Source: Crocodylus rhombifer (lineage: Eukaryota > Chordata > Crocodylia > Crocodylidae). Taken from it: 64,000 nucleotides of DNA. A program made the translations under genes and the position numbers. Shown piece by piece: positions 1 through 9,478 of the stretch. Below the pieces are notes generated by a model. It saw nothing but the letters and a program-made list of their open reading frames with translations. It had not been told where the DNA came from and made no database searches. The stretch lies in contig JAVSML010024326.1 in NCBI GenBank assembly GCA_038503035.1, positions 558,001 through 622,000 on the forward strand. The letters run 5' to 3'. The number at the start of each line of letters is the position of its first letter. Positions within the stretch are counted from its first letter, which is position 1.

Positions 1-785
1 GCCCTTGGCAGGAAAGAGTGCTGGGGTCAAATGACCCCAGCTAGGTGCTTGTCCTATCTTATCTTGAAGACCCCCAAGGTAGGGAAGAGCACCACCTTCC
101 TTGGAGGCTCATTCCAGATTCTGGGAACCCTTACCATAAAGAAGTTCTTTCTAATGTTCAACCTAAATTGCTTTCCATCAATTTATGGCCATTTTTCCTA
201 GTTACTTCAGGGGGTGCCCTAGTAAATAGAGCATCTCCTATTCCCTGCTGCCCTCCCCTGATACATTTATAGGCAGCCACAAGATCACCTTTCAGCCTTC
301 TCTTGCGAAGGCTCAAGAAATCTAGGTCCCTCAGTCTCTCCTCATAAGGCCTTGCCTACAGGCCTCTGACCATACAAGCAGCCCTCCTCTGAACCCTCTC
401 AAGATTCTCCACATCCCTCTTGAAGTGCAACACCCAAAACTGGATGCAGTACTCCAACTGTGGCCTGACCAGTGCTGCATAGAAGGGAAGCATCACTTTC
501 TTGGATTTGTTTATCATGCATTAGCAGATGCATGATAAAGTGCAGTTAGCCTTGTTCATCACTTCATCAGATTCATGAGTTGTATTCATCTTGGAGTCGA
601 CTATGACTCCAAGATCCCTTTCTTCTGCTGTGCTGCTTAGAAGGTCATCTCCCAGCCTGTGAGTGTGTTGCTAGTTCTTTTTCCCAGGTGCAGCACTTCA
701 CACTTGTCTTTGTTGAACTGCATCCTATTTCATTCTGCCCATTTTTCCAACCTGTCCAGATCCACCTGGATCCATTCCCTATCCC
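1..785 (-). mobile_element. CR1 LINE, 3' part, cut by the window edge
   Basis: Antisense CR1 sequence. It starts within the 3' UTR at the left edge and runs back into the C-terminal part of the reverse-transcriptase ORF. The conserved 3' UTR stem CTGGGGTCAAATGACCCCAG is at 21-40. The antisense block around 280-480 (resistance to frame loss is poor, but the order of motifs matches the other CR1 copies in the window) corresponds to the RT tail. No long open frame survives, so this is an old, dead 5'-truncated copy. Homology ends near 785, where a CR1 in the opposite orientation begins. The true 3' end lies outside the window. Confidence 0.85.
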
Positions 786-1014
786 ATGGGATGTTGTTCC
801 AAGAAGAAGGATTCTTGGGAAGAGATGGGATCCACCTGATGGAGAGGGAAGAACTTCCTCACAGACAGGCTCACTAACCTAGTGAGAAAGGCTTTAAACT
901 AGGTTTGCTGGGGAATAGAAAACAAAGCCCTGAGGTAAGTGGGGAAGTGGGAGACCTGGAGGAAAAGTGAGCAGGAGGGGGCAACAAGGGATGTGCTCTC
1001 ATCCTTCCTGAGAA

Positions 1015-1476
1015 ATGAGGGCAATCAATTACCTCAGGTGCCCGTACACAAATGCATGCAGCCTGAGAAACAAGCAGGAAGAATTGGAAGTCCTTGCACA
1101 GTCACAGATTTATGACATGATAGGAATAACAGAGACTTGGTGGGATAGCTCACATGACTGGAGCACTGTCATGGATGGGTACAAAGTGTTCAGGAAACAC
1201 AGGCAGGGGAGAAGAGGAGGAGGAGTTTCACTTTCTGTAAAAGAGCCATATAATTGCTCAGAGCTCCAGTATAAAACTGGAAATTGGTCTGTTGAAAGTC
1301 TCTGGGTTAAGGTTAAAGGGGAAAGCAACAAGGATGGTGTTGTACTGGGGGTCTGCTATAGAGCACCAGACCAGGAGGAAGTGGTGGATGAGGCTTTCTT
1401 TAAACAGCTAGAGGAAGGTTCCCAATCACAGGCCCTGCTTCTCATGGGGGACTTTAATCACCCAGATATCTGCTAG
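1015..1476 (+). pseudogene. CR1 ORF2 endonuclease fragment
   Basis: Open frame of 153 residues covering the N-terminal half of the EEP-type endonuclease of CR1 ORF2. It holds the conserved N (TNACSLRNKQEEL), the catalytic E in ITETWWD, and GDFNHPD near the end. It stops at a TAG just after the GDFN block, where other CR1 copies continue with CWEE. The downstream nuclease residues (the SDH block) are missing because most of the EN-RT linker is deleted. It is a fossil fragment with no host function suggested. Confidence 0.85.
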
Positions 1477-2205
1477 AAGTGCAATACAGCAGTGTGCAGG
1501 CAATCCAGGAGGTTTTTGGAGGGTGTTGGGGACAACTTCTTTTTGGTGCAAGGGCCAGAGTGGCCACCTAGGGACCGTGATCTTCTTGACCTGCTATTTA
1601 GAAAAGCTGGACATGGGCATATACAAGTACATGGGGCTGGGCAAGATGCACCTGAGGGTGATGAGGAGTTGGCTGATGACATTGCAGAGCCACTGGCTAT
1701 CATTTTTTAAAACTCATGGGAATCAGGCGAGGTCCCAGATTGGAAAAGGGCAAACAGTGCCCATATTTAAGGGAAAAAGGAGGATTCAGGAAACTACAGA
1801 CCAGTCAGCCTTACCTCAGTCCCTGGAAAAATCATGGAGCAGATCCTCAAGGAATCCATCTCCAAGTTCTTGGAGGAGAAAAAGGTGATTAGGAACAGTC
1901 AGTCATGCCTGACCTATCTGATTGCCTTCTACGAGCAGGTGACTGGCTCTGTCAATGCAGGGAGACCACTACATTCTTGCAGGCAAGCTAAGGAAGTATG
2001 GGCTGCATGAATGGACTTTACAGTGGGTAGAAAACTGACTGAAGCATTGGGTTTAGAGAGTAGTAATCAATGTCTAGTTGGCAGCTGGTATCAGGTGGAG
2101 TCAGTCCTGGAGTCAGTTTTGTTCAGCGTCTTCTTTAACGACCTGGAAGATGGGATAGAGTACACCGTCAGCAAGTTTGCAGATGTCACCAAGCTGGGGG
2201 GAATA

Positions 2206-2680
2206 CAGGGTTCCCTCACTTTATGTAGGGTCTCTATGTGTGAATTCACTCTTATGTGATGACCCTTTTTATGCCAAAAATTTGTTAATTGGAAGGTAAA
2301 TTCATTCTTATGCAGTCAGTATGGTGGAAGCCCTCAGTCAGCTGGTTTGTGTGTTGTATCGTATGAGTTACATGCACCAAAATATAGTCTCCTGTGTGGA
2401 TCTGTGCACCTTGCTTGTTGTCTGTGAGATGTGTTTCTGTAGCTGCTATCTGCATTATGGTAAGATTCACCACTACCCTGTGCTTGTGTGTACTGTCTGC
2501 TGTTGGTGAGTACCAAACTTCTCTTGTAAAAGTGGTAGAAATGGGTCTGTGGGTCAGTACAGCTGTGGTCTTGGAACGTATCTCTATTTGTTACATTGTA
2601 AAGTGGGTTCCCTTTATACAAATTTGAGTTATGCATCGTTTTCCAGGAAAGCGTGTACAGCATAACGTGAGGGAAACCTG
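2206..2680. mobile_element. Tigger/pogo-like MITE inserted in CR1
   Basis: A 475-bp element with terminal inverted repeats. The left end reads CAGGGTTCCCTCACTTTATG and the complement of the right end reads CAGGTTTCCCTCACGTTATG (18 of 20 match). It is flanked by TA at 2204-2205 and TA at 2681-2682, the target preference of Tc1/mariner-type transposases. Removing the element and one TA restores the CR1 reading (ADV-TKLGG then VDMLEG), which proves insertion into an existing CR1 copy. The terminal CAGG..TCCC(T)C and the subterminal GTTATGC / TTTTCCAG motifs resemble Tigger termini. It has no transposase ORF, so it would depend on a transposase in trans. Confidence 0.85.
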
Positions 2681-3334
2681 TAGTAGATATGCTGGAGGGT
2701 AGGGCTAGGATTCAGAGTGACCTAGACAAATTGGAAGACTGGGCCAAAAGAAATCTCCTGAGGTTCAACGAGGACAAGTGCAAAGTCCTGCATTTAGGAA
2801 GGAAGAATCCCATGCATCAATACAGGCTGGGGCTGACTGGCTAAGCAGCAACTCTGCAGAAAAGGACCTGGGGGTTACAGTGGACAATAAGCTAAATATG
2901 AGCCAACATTGTGCCCTTGTTGACAAGAAGGCTAAAGGCATACTGGGCTGCATCAGTAGACGTGTTCCCAGCAGATCAAAGGAAGTGACTATTCTCCTCT
3001 ATTCAGCACTGGTGCAACCACATCTGGAGTACTGTGTTCAGTTTTGGGCCTCCCACTACAGAAAGGATGTGGAAAAATTGGAGAGAGTCCAGTGGAGGAC
3101 AACAAAAATGGTGAGAGAACTGGGGTACATGACCTATAAGGAGAAAGGGCTTATTTAGTTTAGAGAAGAGGAGACAGAGGGGATTTAATAGCAGCCTTCT
3201 ACTACCTGAAGCGGGATTCGAAAGAGGATAGATCTAGATTGTTCACAGTGGTGGCAGATGACAAAACAAGTAGTAATCGTCTCAAGTTGAAGTAAGGGAA
3301 GTTTAGGTCAGATATTAGGAAGAATTTTCTCACT

Positions 3335-3573
3335 CAGTGGCGGCGGCACTCCCTTGGAGTTGAGGATGACATCTGTCAGGCTTGATGATTCCTCAGGTGG
3401 CTGAGGAGCCTGATTCTGGATACACATATTCTATGGAAATGGGGGCATATTGCTGCATGGGGGAGTGGAATTCACAGCCCTGGGCTGGTCTCCTTCTCCC
3501 TCCTCTGTTGTTGCCATTCTGCCTCAAAGTGGTGCATGCCTTGGTGGACCAGGTGATGCCACACCAAATGGTC
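3335..3573. mobile_element. Unidentified 239-bp insert with 12-bp target duplication
   Basis: CR1 homology is interrupted by 239 bp flanked by the direct repeat AATTTTCTCACT at 3323-3334 and again at 3574-3585. With one copy and the insert removed, the CR1 reading continues cleanly (RKNFLTRKVVKHW). The 12-bp duplication fits L1-, RTE- or SINE-type integration better than a DNA transposon. No A-rich tail, tRNA-type promoter boxes, inverted termini or coding potential were found, so the class is unknown. It could be a SINE or a retroposed transcript fragment. Confidence 0.7.
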
Positions 3574-3905
3574 AATTTTCTCACTAGGAAGGTAGTAAAA
3601 CACTGGGGGGTTACCCAGAGAGGTGGTGGACTCTCCATTCTTGGAAGTTTTTAAGAGGCGTTTAGACAAAGCTTTGGCTGGGATGATCTAGTTGGGGCTG
3701 GTGTTGCTTTGAAAAGGGAGTTGGACTAGATGCCCTCCTGGGGTCCCTTCCAACCCTAACTTTCTATGATTCTTTGATCATCACAGACCTATGTTGACCC
3801 AATTGCCACCTCTTCCTTCAAGATTTCATAGACATTTGGGCTGGAAGGGACCCTGGAGGATCATTGAGTCCAGCCCCTGCCCCAGGGGCAGGAAGTCAGC
3901 AGGGA

Positions 3906-5417
3906 TCATAGGATCCCAGAAAGATAAGTATCCAAATGAGTCTTGAAGGCATTCAAAGTGGGTGCTTGAGCCACCCCTGGTGGCAGTCTATTCCAAAACT
4001 TGGGGACTTGGACAGTGAAGAAGTTCTTTTTTATGTCCAGCCTGAATCGGTCGTGGTGGAGTTTGTGACCGTTAAATCTTGTCATCCCTTGGGGGGCTTT
4101 GGTGAACAGATGTTCCCCCAGATACTGGTGGTCACCCCTGATAAACTTGTAGGTGACCACCAGATCACCCCTGAGCCTGAGCTTTTCCAGGCTAAAGAGC
4201 CCCATGGCTCTCAGCCTCTCATCATAAGGTCTGTTTTGCTGACCTCGGATCATGCACATGGCTCTCCTCTGCACCTTCTCAATCTTCTCCACATCCTTTA
4301 TGAATTGCAGAGCCCAAAATTGGACACAGTACTCCAGCTGCAGCCTCACCAAGGCTGAGTACAGCGGGAGAATGACGTCCCGGGATTTACATGAGAAGCA
4401 TCTATGGATACAAGGAAGTGTTTTGCTCGCTTTACTAGCTGCAGCATCACACTGAAGGCTCATGTTCGTCTTGTGGTCAATCATGGCCCCCAAGTCCCTT
4501 TCATCTGTAGTACTAACAAGCGTAGCACTGCCAAGCCTATACGCATGCTGCAGGTTTCTCCTCCCAAGGTGGAGAACCTTGCATTTTTTGGTGTTGAACA
4601 CCATCAGGTTCTCGTCTGCCCATTTCCTGAGCCTGTCAAGATCTGCCTGGATCATGCTTCTGTCCTCAGGTGTGGATGCTTTACCCCAGAGTTTGGTGTC
4701 ATCAGATAACTTGGCCAGTCCACTTCTGACACCAGTGTCCACATCATTAATGAAGATGTTAAACAGTATAGGCCTTAGGAGACAGCCTTGAGGGACCCCA
4801 CTGGTCACAGTGCACCAAGATGATTGGCTCCCATCGACCACCACCCTCTGGGTCCTACCGCGGAGCCAGTTCCCCAGCTGGCGGATCGTGGTGAGGTCGA
4901 GGCTGCAGTTAGCCAGTTTAGCCAAAAGGTGATCGTGAGATACCAGATCGAAGGCTTTTTTAAACTCAAGATATACAACGTCAATTTCTTCCCCCTTGTC
5001 CGGGTGATAAGTCACCTGGTCATAAAAGGAAATGAGATTGGTTAGGCAAGACCTACCCACAACAAACTCATGCTGGGTATCCCTCAGGATATTGCCTTCA
5101 GCTATTCTGTTAAGGATGGCTTCTTTGATAATCTTTTCCAGGACCTTCCCCAGGATAGACGTCTGGCTGATGGGCCTGTAGTTAGCCAGATCTACTTTCC
5201 TCCCTTTCTTGAAGATAGGCATGACATTGGCCCTCTTCCAATCATTGGGCACTTCACCAGAGTGCCAAGAGCTTGCGAAAATCCATGCCAGGGGCTGAGT
5301 TATGATGCTTGCCAGCTGCCTGAGTACCCTCGGGTGTAACCCATCAGGGTCGGCTGACTTGAAGGTATCCAGCCTGTTAAGGTGTTCCTTTACGAGGTCA
5401 GCTTCGATGGAGGGCAA
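3906..5417 (-). CDS. CR1 ORF2 reverse-transcriptase domain (503-codon open frame)
   Basis: Uninterrupted frame covering the CR1 RT. In order: WKRANVMPIFKKG (finger), NYRPISQTSILGKVLEKI, VVYLEFKKAFDLVSH (motif A; the usual D of LDFKKAFD is E in this copy), VPQGCLLRPILFNIFINDVD (motif B) and KLSDDTKLWGK (motif C). Motif C carries SDD where active CR1 elements usually have ADD. It then runs through thumb and C-terminal blocks to the stop. The first methionine is only the first in the open segment; the natural frame came from the upstream endonuclease and is lost by a frameshift near 5420-5447. It belongs to a transposon and is probably inactive. Confidence 0.85.
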   Translation of the reverse strand: MPSIEADLVKEHLNRLDTFKSADPDGLHPRVLRQLASIITQPLAWIFASSWHSGEVPNDWKRANVMPIFKKGRKVDLANYRPISQTSILGKVLEKIIKEAILNRIAEGNILRDTQHEFVVGRSCLTNLISFYDQVTYHPDKGEEIDVVYLEFKKAFDLVSHDHLLAKLANCSLDLTTIRQLGNWLRGRTQRVVVDGSQSSWCTVTSGVPQGCLLRPILFNIFINDVDTGVRSGLAKLSDDTKLWGKASTPEDRSMIQADLDRLRKWADENLMVFNTKKCKVLHLGRRNLQHAYRLGSATLVSTTDERDLGAMIDHKTNMSLQCDAAASKASKTLPCIHRCFSCKSRDVILPLYSALVRLQLEYCVQFWALQFIKDVEKIEKVQRRAMCMIRGQQNRPYDERLRAMGLFSLEKLRLRGDLVVTYKFIRGDHQYLGEHLFTKAPQGMTRFNGHKLHHDRFRLDIKKNFFTVQVPKFWNRLPPGVAQAPTLNAFKTHLDTYLSGIL

Positions 5418-5446
5418 GGAATCTCCCTCATCTGGGCCTCCCAGAC

Positions 5447-6203
5447 CTATAGTGGACAGGGCCGTCCCATGGAATGGTGGAAAACTGACGCATTTAGCAA
5501 GTTTGCTTTTTCCCAGGCGTCAGTTGTCAGTTGCCCCATCTGGTTTAGCAGGGGTCCAATGTTGCCCTTGCTTTTCCTCCAGCTCCCCACATATCTAAAC
5601 AAGGACTTTTTATTTTTCTTGATATTTGTAGCTAGCTGGAGTTCCAGCACAGCCTTGGCTTTCCTGATTTGCTCTCTGCAAGTCCAGACTAAAGCAGAGT
5701 ATTCTTCCTTGGTGGCGGTTCCAGTCCTCCATCCTTTATAGGTCTTCCTTTTAAGACGCTGGAGGTCCTCCAGTTCACTGGAGAAGCAAGGGGGCTGCTG
5801 TGCCCTTTTGCTGTATTTCCTCTGAGATGGGATGGACTTTGCTTGTGCATCCAGGATTGCTCCCTTGAGGAGCAGCCACTCATCCTGAACTCCCCTCACC
5901 ATTGGGTTGTGGCCTCCTTAGCTTGTCAAAGTCAGCTTTCCTGAAGTCGAGGACTTCTGTATTACTGACTGACTTGCCAGCTTTGCAGCAGATGGTGAAG
6001 GTGATCAACTCATGGTCACTGTCACCCAACTTCCCATTGATCATTAGGTCACTGATTATGTCATCCCCGGTTCCCAGTACGAGGTCAAGCAGTGCTTTAC
6101 CTCTCATCGGCCCATAGCCTTCCTGCGTCAGATAGAGGTCATCCACACATGAGAGAGCTTTGTGACCACTCAGATTTGGCCAAGCACTCCTCCCACGAGA
6201 TGT
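5447..6203 (-). pseudogene. CR1 ORF2 endonuclease C-terminus and linker, frameshifted
   Basis: Two overlapping minus-strand frames (5447-5902 and 5880-6209) make up the end of the CR1 endonuclease and its linker to the RT. Visible motifs are LDLVLGTGDD, then the GDSDHELI block that supplies the catalytic D/H pair, a basic linker and KSLFRYVG. A frameshift near 5890 separates the two, and a second near 5430 separates them from the RT frame. The 5' end is the truncation point of the element. Confidence 0.8.
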
Positions 6204-6757
6204 CTTCAAAGAACAGAGTCAGCAAGAATTACCACAAAGCATTAGTATCCCACAGACCCATGTGTAGTCTCTGTGTGCTTCCCACCCTTGCTGAGAAGCA
6301 GAACTGGGTGAGCTGTTATGCAGATCTGTGCTCTAGAATCCTTTGGTTTAACTTCAACCAAAGCCCTGTAGTCCTGTGACTTTCATATGAGGACATTAAA
6401 GTTCTCCATTCCCCTTTGCAAAGCTAAAATAAAAATAAGTGACTAAAGTAGCTCACTTCCTGTGAATATTTGTTCATATTTTGAAATGAATTGCTTACAG
6501 CTCTTGTGTTTACTTCCCATTTCAGGTATGGGTATGAATACCCAGGGGGAAAAAAATTTCATACTCACCAATCATGAGCACTCACTCACCCTCTCCCAGA
6601 ACAGAAAAAACACATGACTTACCTCATCAAGAATGACTAAGCATGGAGAATAAGAAATATCACTAAGTTTAATGAGCTTGTTATCTCTTTGTGGTGAGGA
6701 TATTGCTTCTTCATGTGCACTGCCTCCCACAGTGAAGGTTTGATGTTTGGTTGAGGT
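6204..6757. other. Intergenic, no feature recognised
   Basis: AT-rich sequence between two minus-strand CR1 copies. No coding similarity, structural RNA or repeat structure was recognised. Confidence 0.5.
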
Positions 6758-7478
6758 CATAGTTTCTAGGGTCAGAAGGGACCTGAGTAGATCATCTAGT
6801 CTGACCCCCTGCCATGGCAGAAAAGAGTACTGGGGTCAAACGATTCCAGCAAGGTGTTCATCTAACCTCCTCTTAAAAATCCCCAGGGTAGGGGCCTGCA
6901 CCACTTCTCCTAGAAGTTGGTTCCAGACCCTAGCTGCCCTGACTGTGAAGTAGCGCTTCCTGATATCTAGCCTAAATCTACCCTCTGCCAGCTTGTGACC
7001 GTTATTCCTGGTCACTCCTGGTGGTGCTCAGGGGAACAGGGACTTCCCCAATGCCTGCTGGTTCCCCCTGACTAGTTTATAACAGGCCACTAGATCCCCC
7101 CTCAGCCTTCTCTTGTGGAGGCTGACAGGTTCAGGTCCCGTAGCCTCTCCTCATAGGTCCTGCCCCACTGTCCCCTGATCATGCGAGTGGCCCTCCTCTG
7201 GACCCTCTCCATGCTGTCGACATCCCTCTTGAAGCGTGCCGCCCAGAACTGGACGCAGTACTCCAACTGCAGCCTGACCAGTGTCACATAGCAGGGGAGG
7301 ATCACCTCTTTGGACCTGCTCAAGATGCATCTGTGGATGCATGACAAGGTGTGGTTGGCCTTCCTAACTGCCTCCCCACACTGCCAGCCCATGTTCATCT
7401 TGGAGTCAATGTCGACTCCAAGATCCTTTTCCGCCTCTGTGCTGACAAGAGGAGAGTTCCCCAACCTGTAGGTCCTTG
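6758..7478 (-). mobile_element. CR1 LINE, 3' end fragment
   Basis: Minus-strand CR1 3' end, about 720 bp. It shares its 3' UTR with the copies at 26177 and 63400 (the TCATAGTTTCTAGGG terminus and the CTGCCATGGCAG palindrome at about 6811). A 132-codon antisense frame at 7102-7500 keeps RT C-terminal motifs (PLVSTEAEKDLGVDID, LEYCVQFWA, MERVQRRATRMIRGQ). It is severely 5'-truncated and inactive. Confidence 0.9.
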
Positions 7479-9216
7479 GGTGTTTGCATGATACAAACAA
7501 TAAGTAATGTTTTACCCTTATGCCATTTTCTCTCCCCCAACACCTTTTCTGTTTCCTTATGTTTGTACAGCCTGTATTTAGTATGGGCTTCTACATTCTA
7601 CTGTAATGCACTTAATGCTGAGAAGGTGGGGAAGCCAGGTTACTATTTTATTAAAAATGTCTAGTGTCTCAGAACTTCACAGCCAGCAACAAATCCCAAA
7701 AGGGGGGGAGGTGGGGGGGAGAAAGAAAGGACAGAGTCAGATTTACAAAAGAAATTAGGTGTTGGTGGAATTTTCAGAAGGAGCTAACTGACCAATATCA
7801 CAAAGCTTCAAATGACTCATTAACAAATTAGAGACTCTAGATTCAGACTCTTAACTCACTAAATCCCTTTTTGTAAATCCCACTAGATGCCTAGCCACCT
7901 TTTTTTGGTATCTAAATTCCTTGTAATTCTATCTCAGAGTATTTTACAATAATATTGCTACAGGATTTAGAGTTAGATCTTCTGCTGTATTGAATGGTGT
8001 CCAGTGCCTCACTTTGCAAATAGGAATATTAAAATCAGTGGCACTGACTTTGGAGCAGGATGCTATGCAGTGGGAATAAGAGTGTCAGTGTCTGGTTCAT
8101 AATTGATTTGATCAGCAAATATCCCAATAGTAGGATTCCCAAAACAATAGAGAAAATGCTTATCTCTTCTCCAACAGTCAGGACTACATTGCTGACTTTA
8201 TAAGCTGTACAAGAAGAGGTTCTGTGCAAAATCTATTATTGATTTGTAAAAAGGGAAATTAAAAATAGGAATCTTCTAAATATGTTCACACCAGCCTTGG
8301 AAAGAGTCCTGAAAATATCCAAGATATGTTGCAAAATCTATCTGCCTGACCTTTACCTTGATGATAATGAGAAAAAAAAAGAGATTCCATCACCTGCCAA
8401 AAAGATAACTTGCCATGGGCTAGTGAGCTGGAGCTTTTCTTGTTTCTGCCTGTGGCATTTGCTGTCCCAGTTTTCAACATAGTCTTTATAGTGCAGCCTT
8501 CATGGATGATTATGGTACAAAAGTTATACCTTTACTCTTAACTTTACTTCCCCCTATAAAGCATTACAAAGCAGAAAGGTTAAAGGTGGGGTTTTCAAAA
8601 GAATCTGAGAATCTCAGGAGCTGTGGTTGGAAAAAAAACAAAAAAAATGAATTCTGGCTAAACAATGTTATTAAGGCTTCCTGTTCTGAAGAACAGGTTC
8701 TTTCTTTTTGATGGATCTTCATACATTTGCATAAAGGGGGGAATTCAACCTGGTGCCTATCTGTCCACAATAGAAGACTACCCCCTCCCCACTTAAGTCT
8801 TCAACATGAGCCTGAAGCTTGACTTGAATATGGCATCGGCTTTGAGTTTTTCATCTGCAGAGGGGTAAAATTCTTTGCAAAGGACAGTAAAGTAAAGAAT
8901 ACACTCGGGTAATGAGCACTAACAGCTGATCCCTACAGTTGATAAATATTCCTGATTTGGGCTACAGTTTCATAGATTTTGGCATTGATTTGTGCTTTGA
9001 ATTTGTTCTGTATGTGGTTTGACTTACATGTCTACATCTCTTTTTGTTTTGTTTCACTTGTTGCTCTTTGAAGCACTGAATTTCAAGCTGTAACTTCACA
9101 ACATTCAAAAGTAAGTTTTCCCCATCCTTTATATGTGAACAGCTCTATTTTCCATCTTGAATGCAGTTTCCCTAGCTTTTGCACTGGCATGGCTGTATTT
9201 ATGCAGTGATCATATG
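7479..9216. other. Intergenic, no gene recognised
   Basis: Low-GC single-copy-looking sequence with short purine runs (G-rich near 7698-7720). Short open frames here lack codon bias or family motifs and are not reported as genes. Confidence 0.5.
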
Positions 9217-9478
9217 TAGGGTTGCCAACTCTGTTTGAATCTATTCCAGGAGGTTTCATCACATGATGTAATGACATTTAGTCATTACATCAGGAAAGCA
9301 AATGCACATTACTATTACATTTTAAAAATCCAGTGGACTAATGTATAAATTCAAAATTTAATATTCATTTTAATGAATTCCCTATCATTTATCTCCTGGA
9401 TGACTCTCAGCAGTCTCCTGGAGCTTTATATATAATTCCTGGAGACTCCAGGGCATTCCTGAAGGGTTGGCAACCCTA
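9217..9478. mobile_element. hAT-type MITE, 262 bp, with 8-bp target duplications
   Basis: The left terminus is TAGGGTTGCCAAC and the right terminus is its exact complement, GTTGGCAACCCTA (13-bp perfect TIRs). The element is flanked by the perfect 8-bp direct repeat ATCATATG at 9209-9216 and 9479-9486. An 8-bp duplication with short TIRs is the signature of hAT-superfamily transposition. The interior is non-coding, with a partial inner inverted repeat (TGATGTAATGACATTTAGTCATTACATCA). It is a non-autonomous copy. Confidence 0.88.

Larger units (their letters stand above)
790..3778 (+). mobile_element. CR1 LINE, decayed, with two later insertions
   Basis: Plus-strand CR1 in three pieces: 790-2205, 2681-3334 and 3586-3778. 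The first about 220 bp resemble the end of ORF1 (a DGIHL-type esterase motif near 829). An endonuclease (EN) fragment of 153 codons at 1015-1476 keeps ITETWWDSSHDW and MGDFNHPD, hallmarks of the apurinic-type endonuclease of CR1 ORF2. RT remnants include SKFADVTKLGG at about 2170-2203, where the catalytic ADD is changed to ADV, and a C-terminal fragment at 2778-3158. The 3' end is a typical CR1 terminus ending in TCTATGATTCT. Frameshifts, large internal deletions and the altered catalytic motif make it non-functional. Confidence 0.9.
3823..6203 (-). mobile_element. CR1 LINE, 5'-truncated, relatively well preserved
   Basis: Minus-strand CR1 beginning inside the endonuclease (about 6203) and ending at the 3' terminus near 3823 (ATTTCATAGAC in plus orientation). 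It contains two overlapping endonuclease/linker fragments and one uninterrupted RT frame of 503 codons. The start in mid-EN is the usual CR1 5' truncation during target-primed reverse transcription. It is less decayed than most copies here, so it is probably one of the younger insertions. No target duplication was found, which is usual for CR1. Confidence 0.9.
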
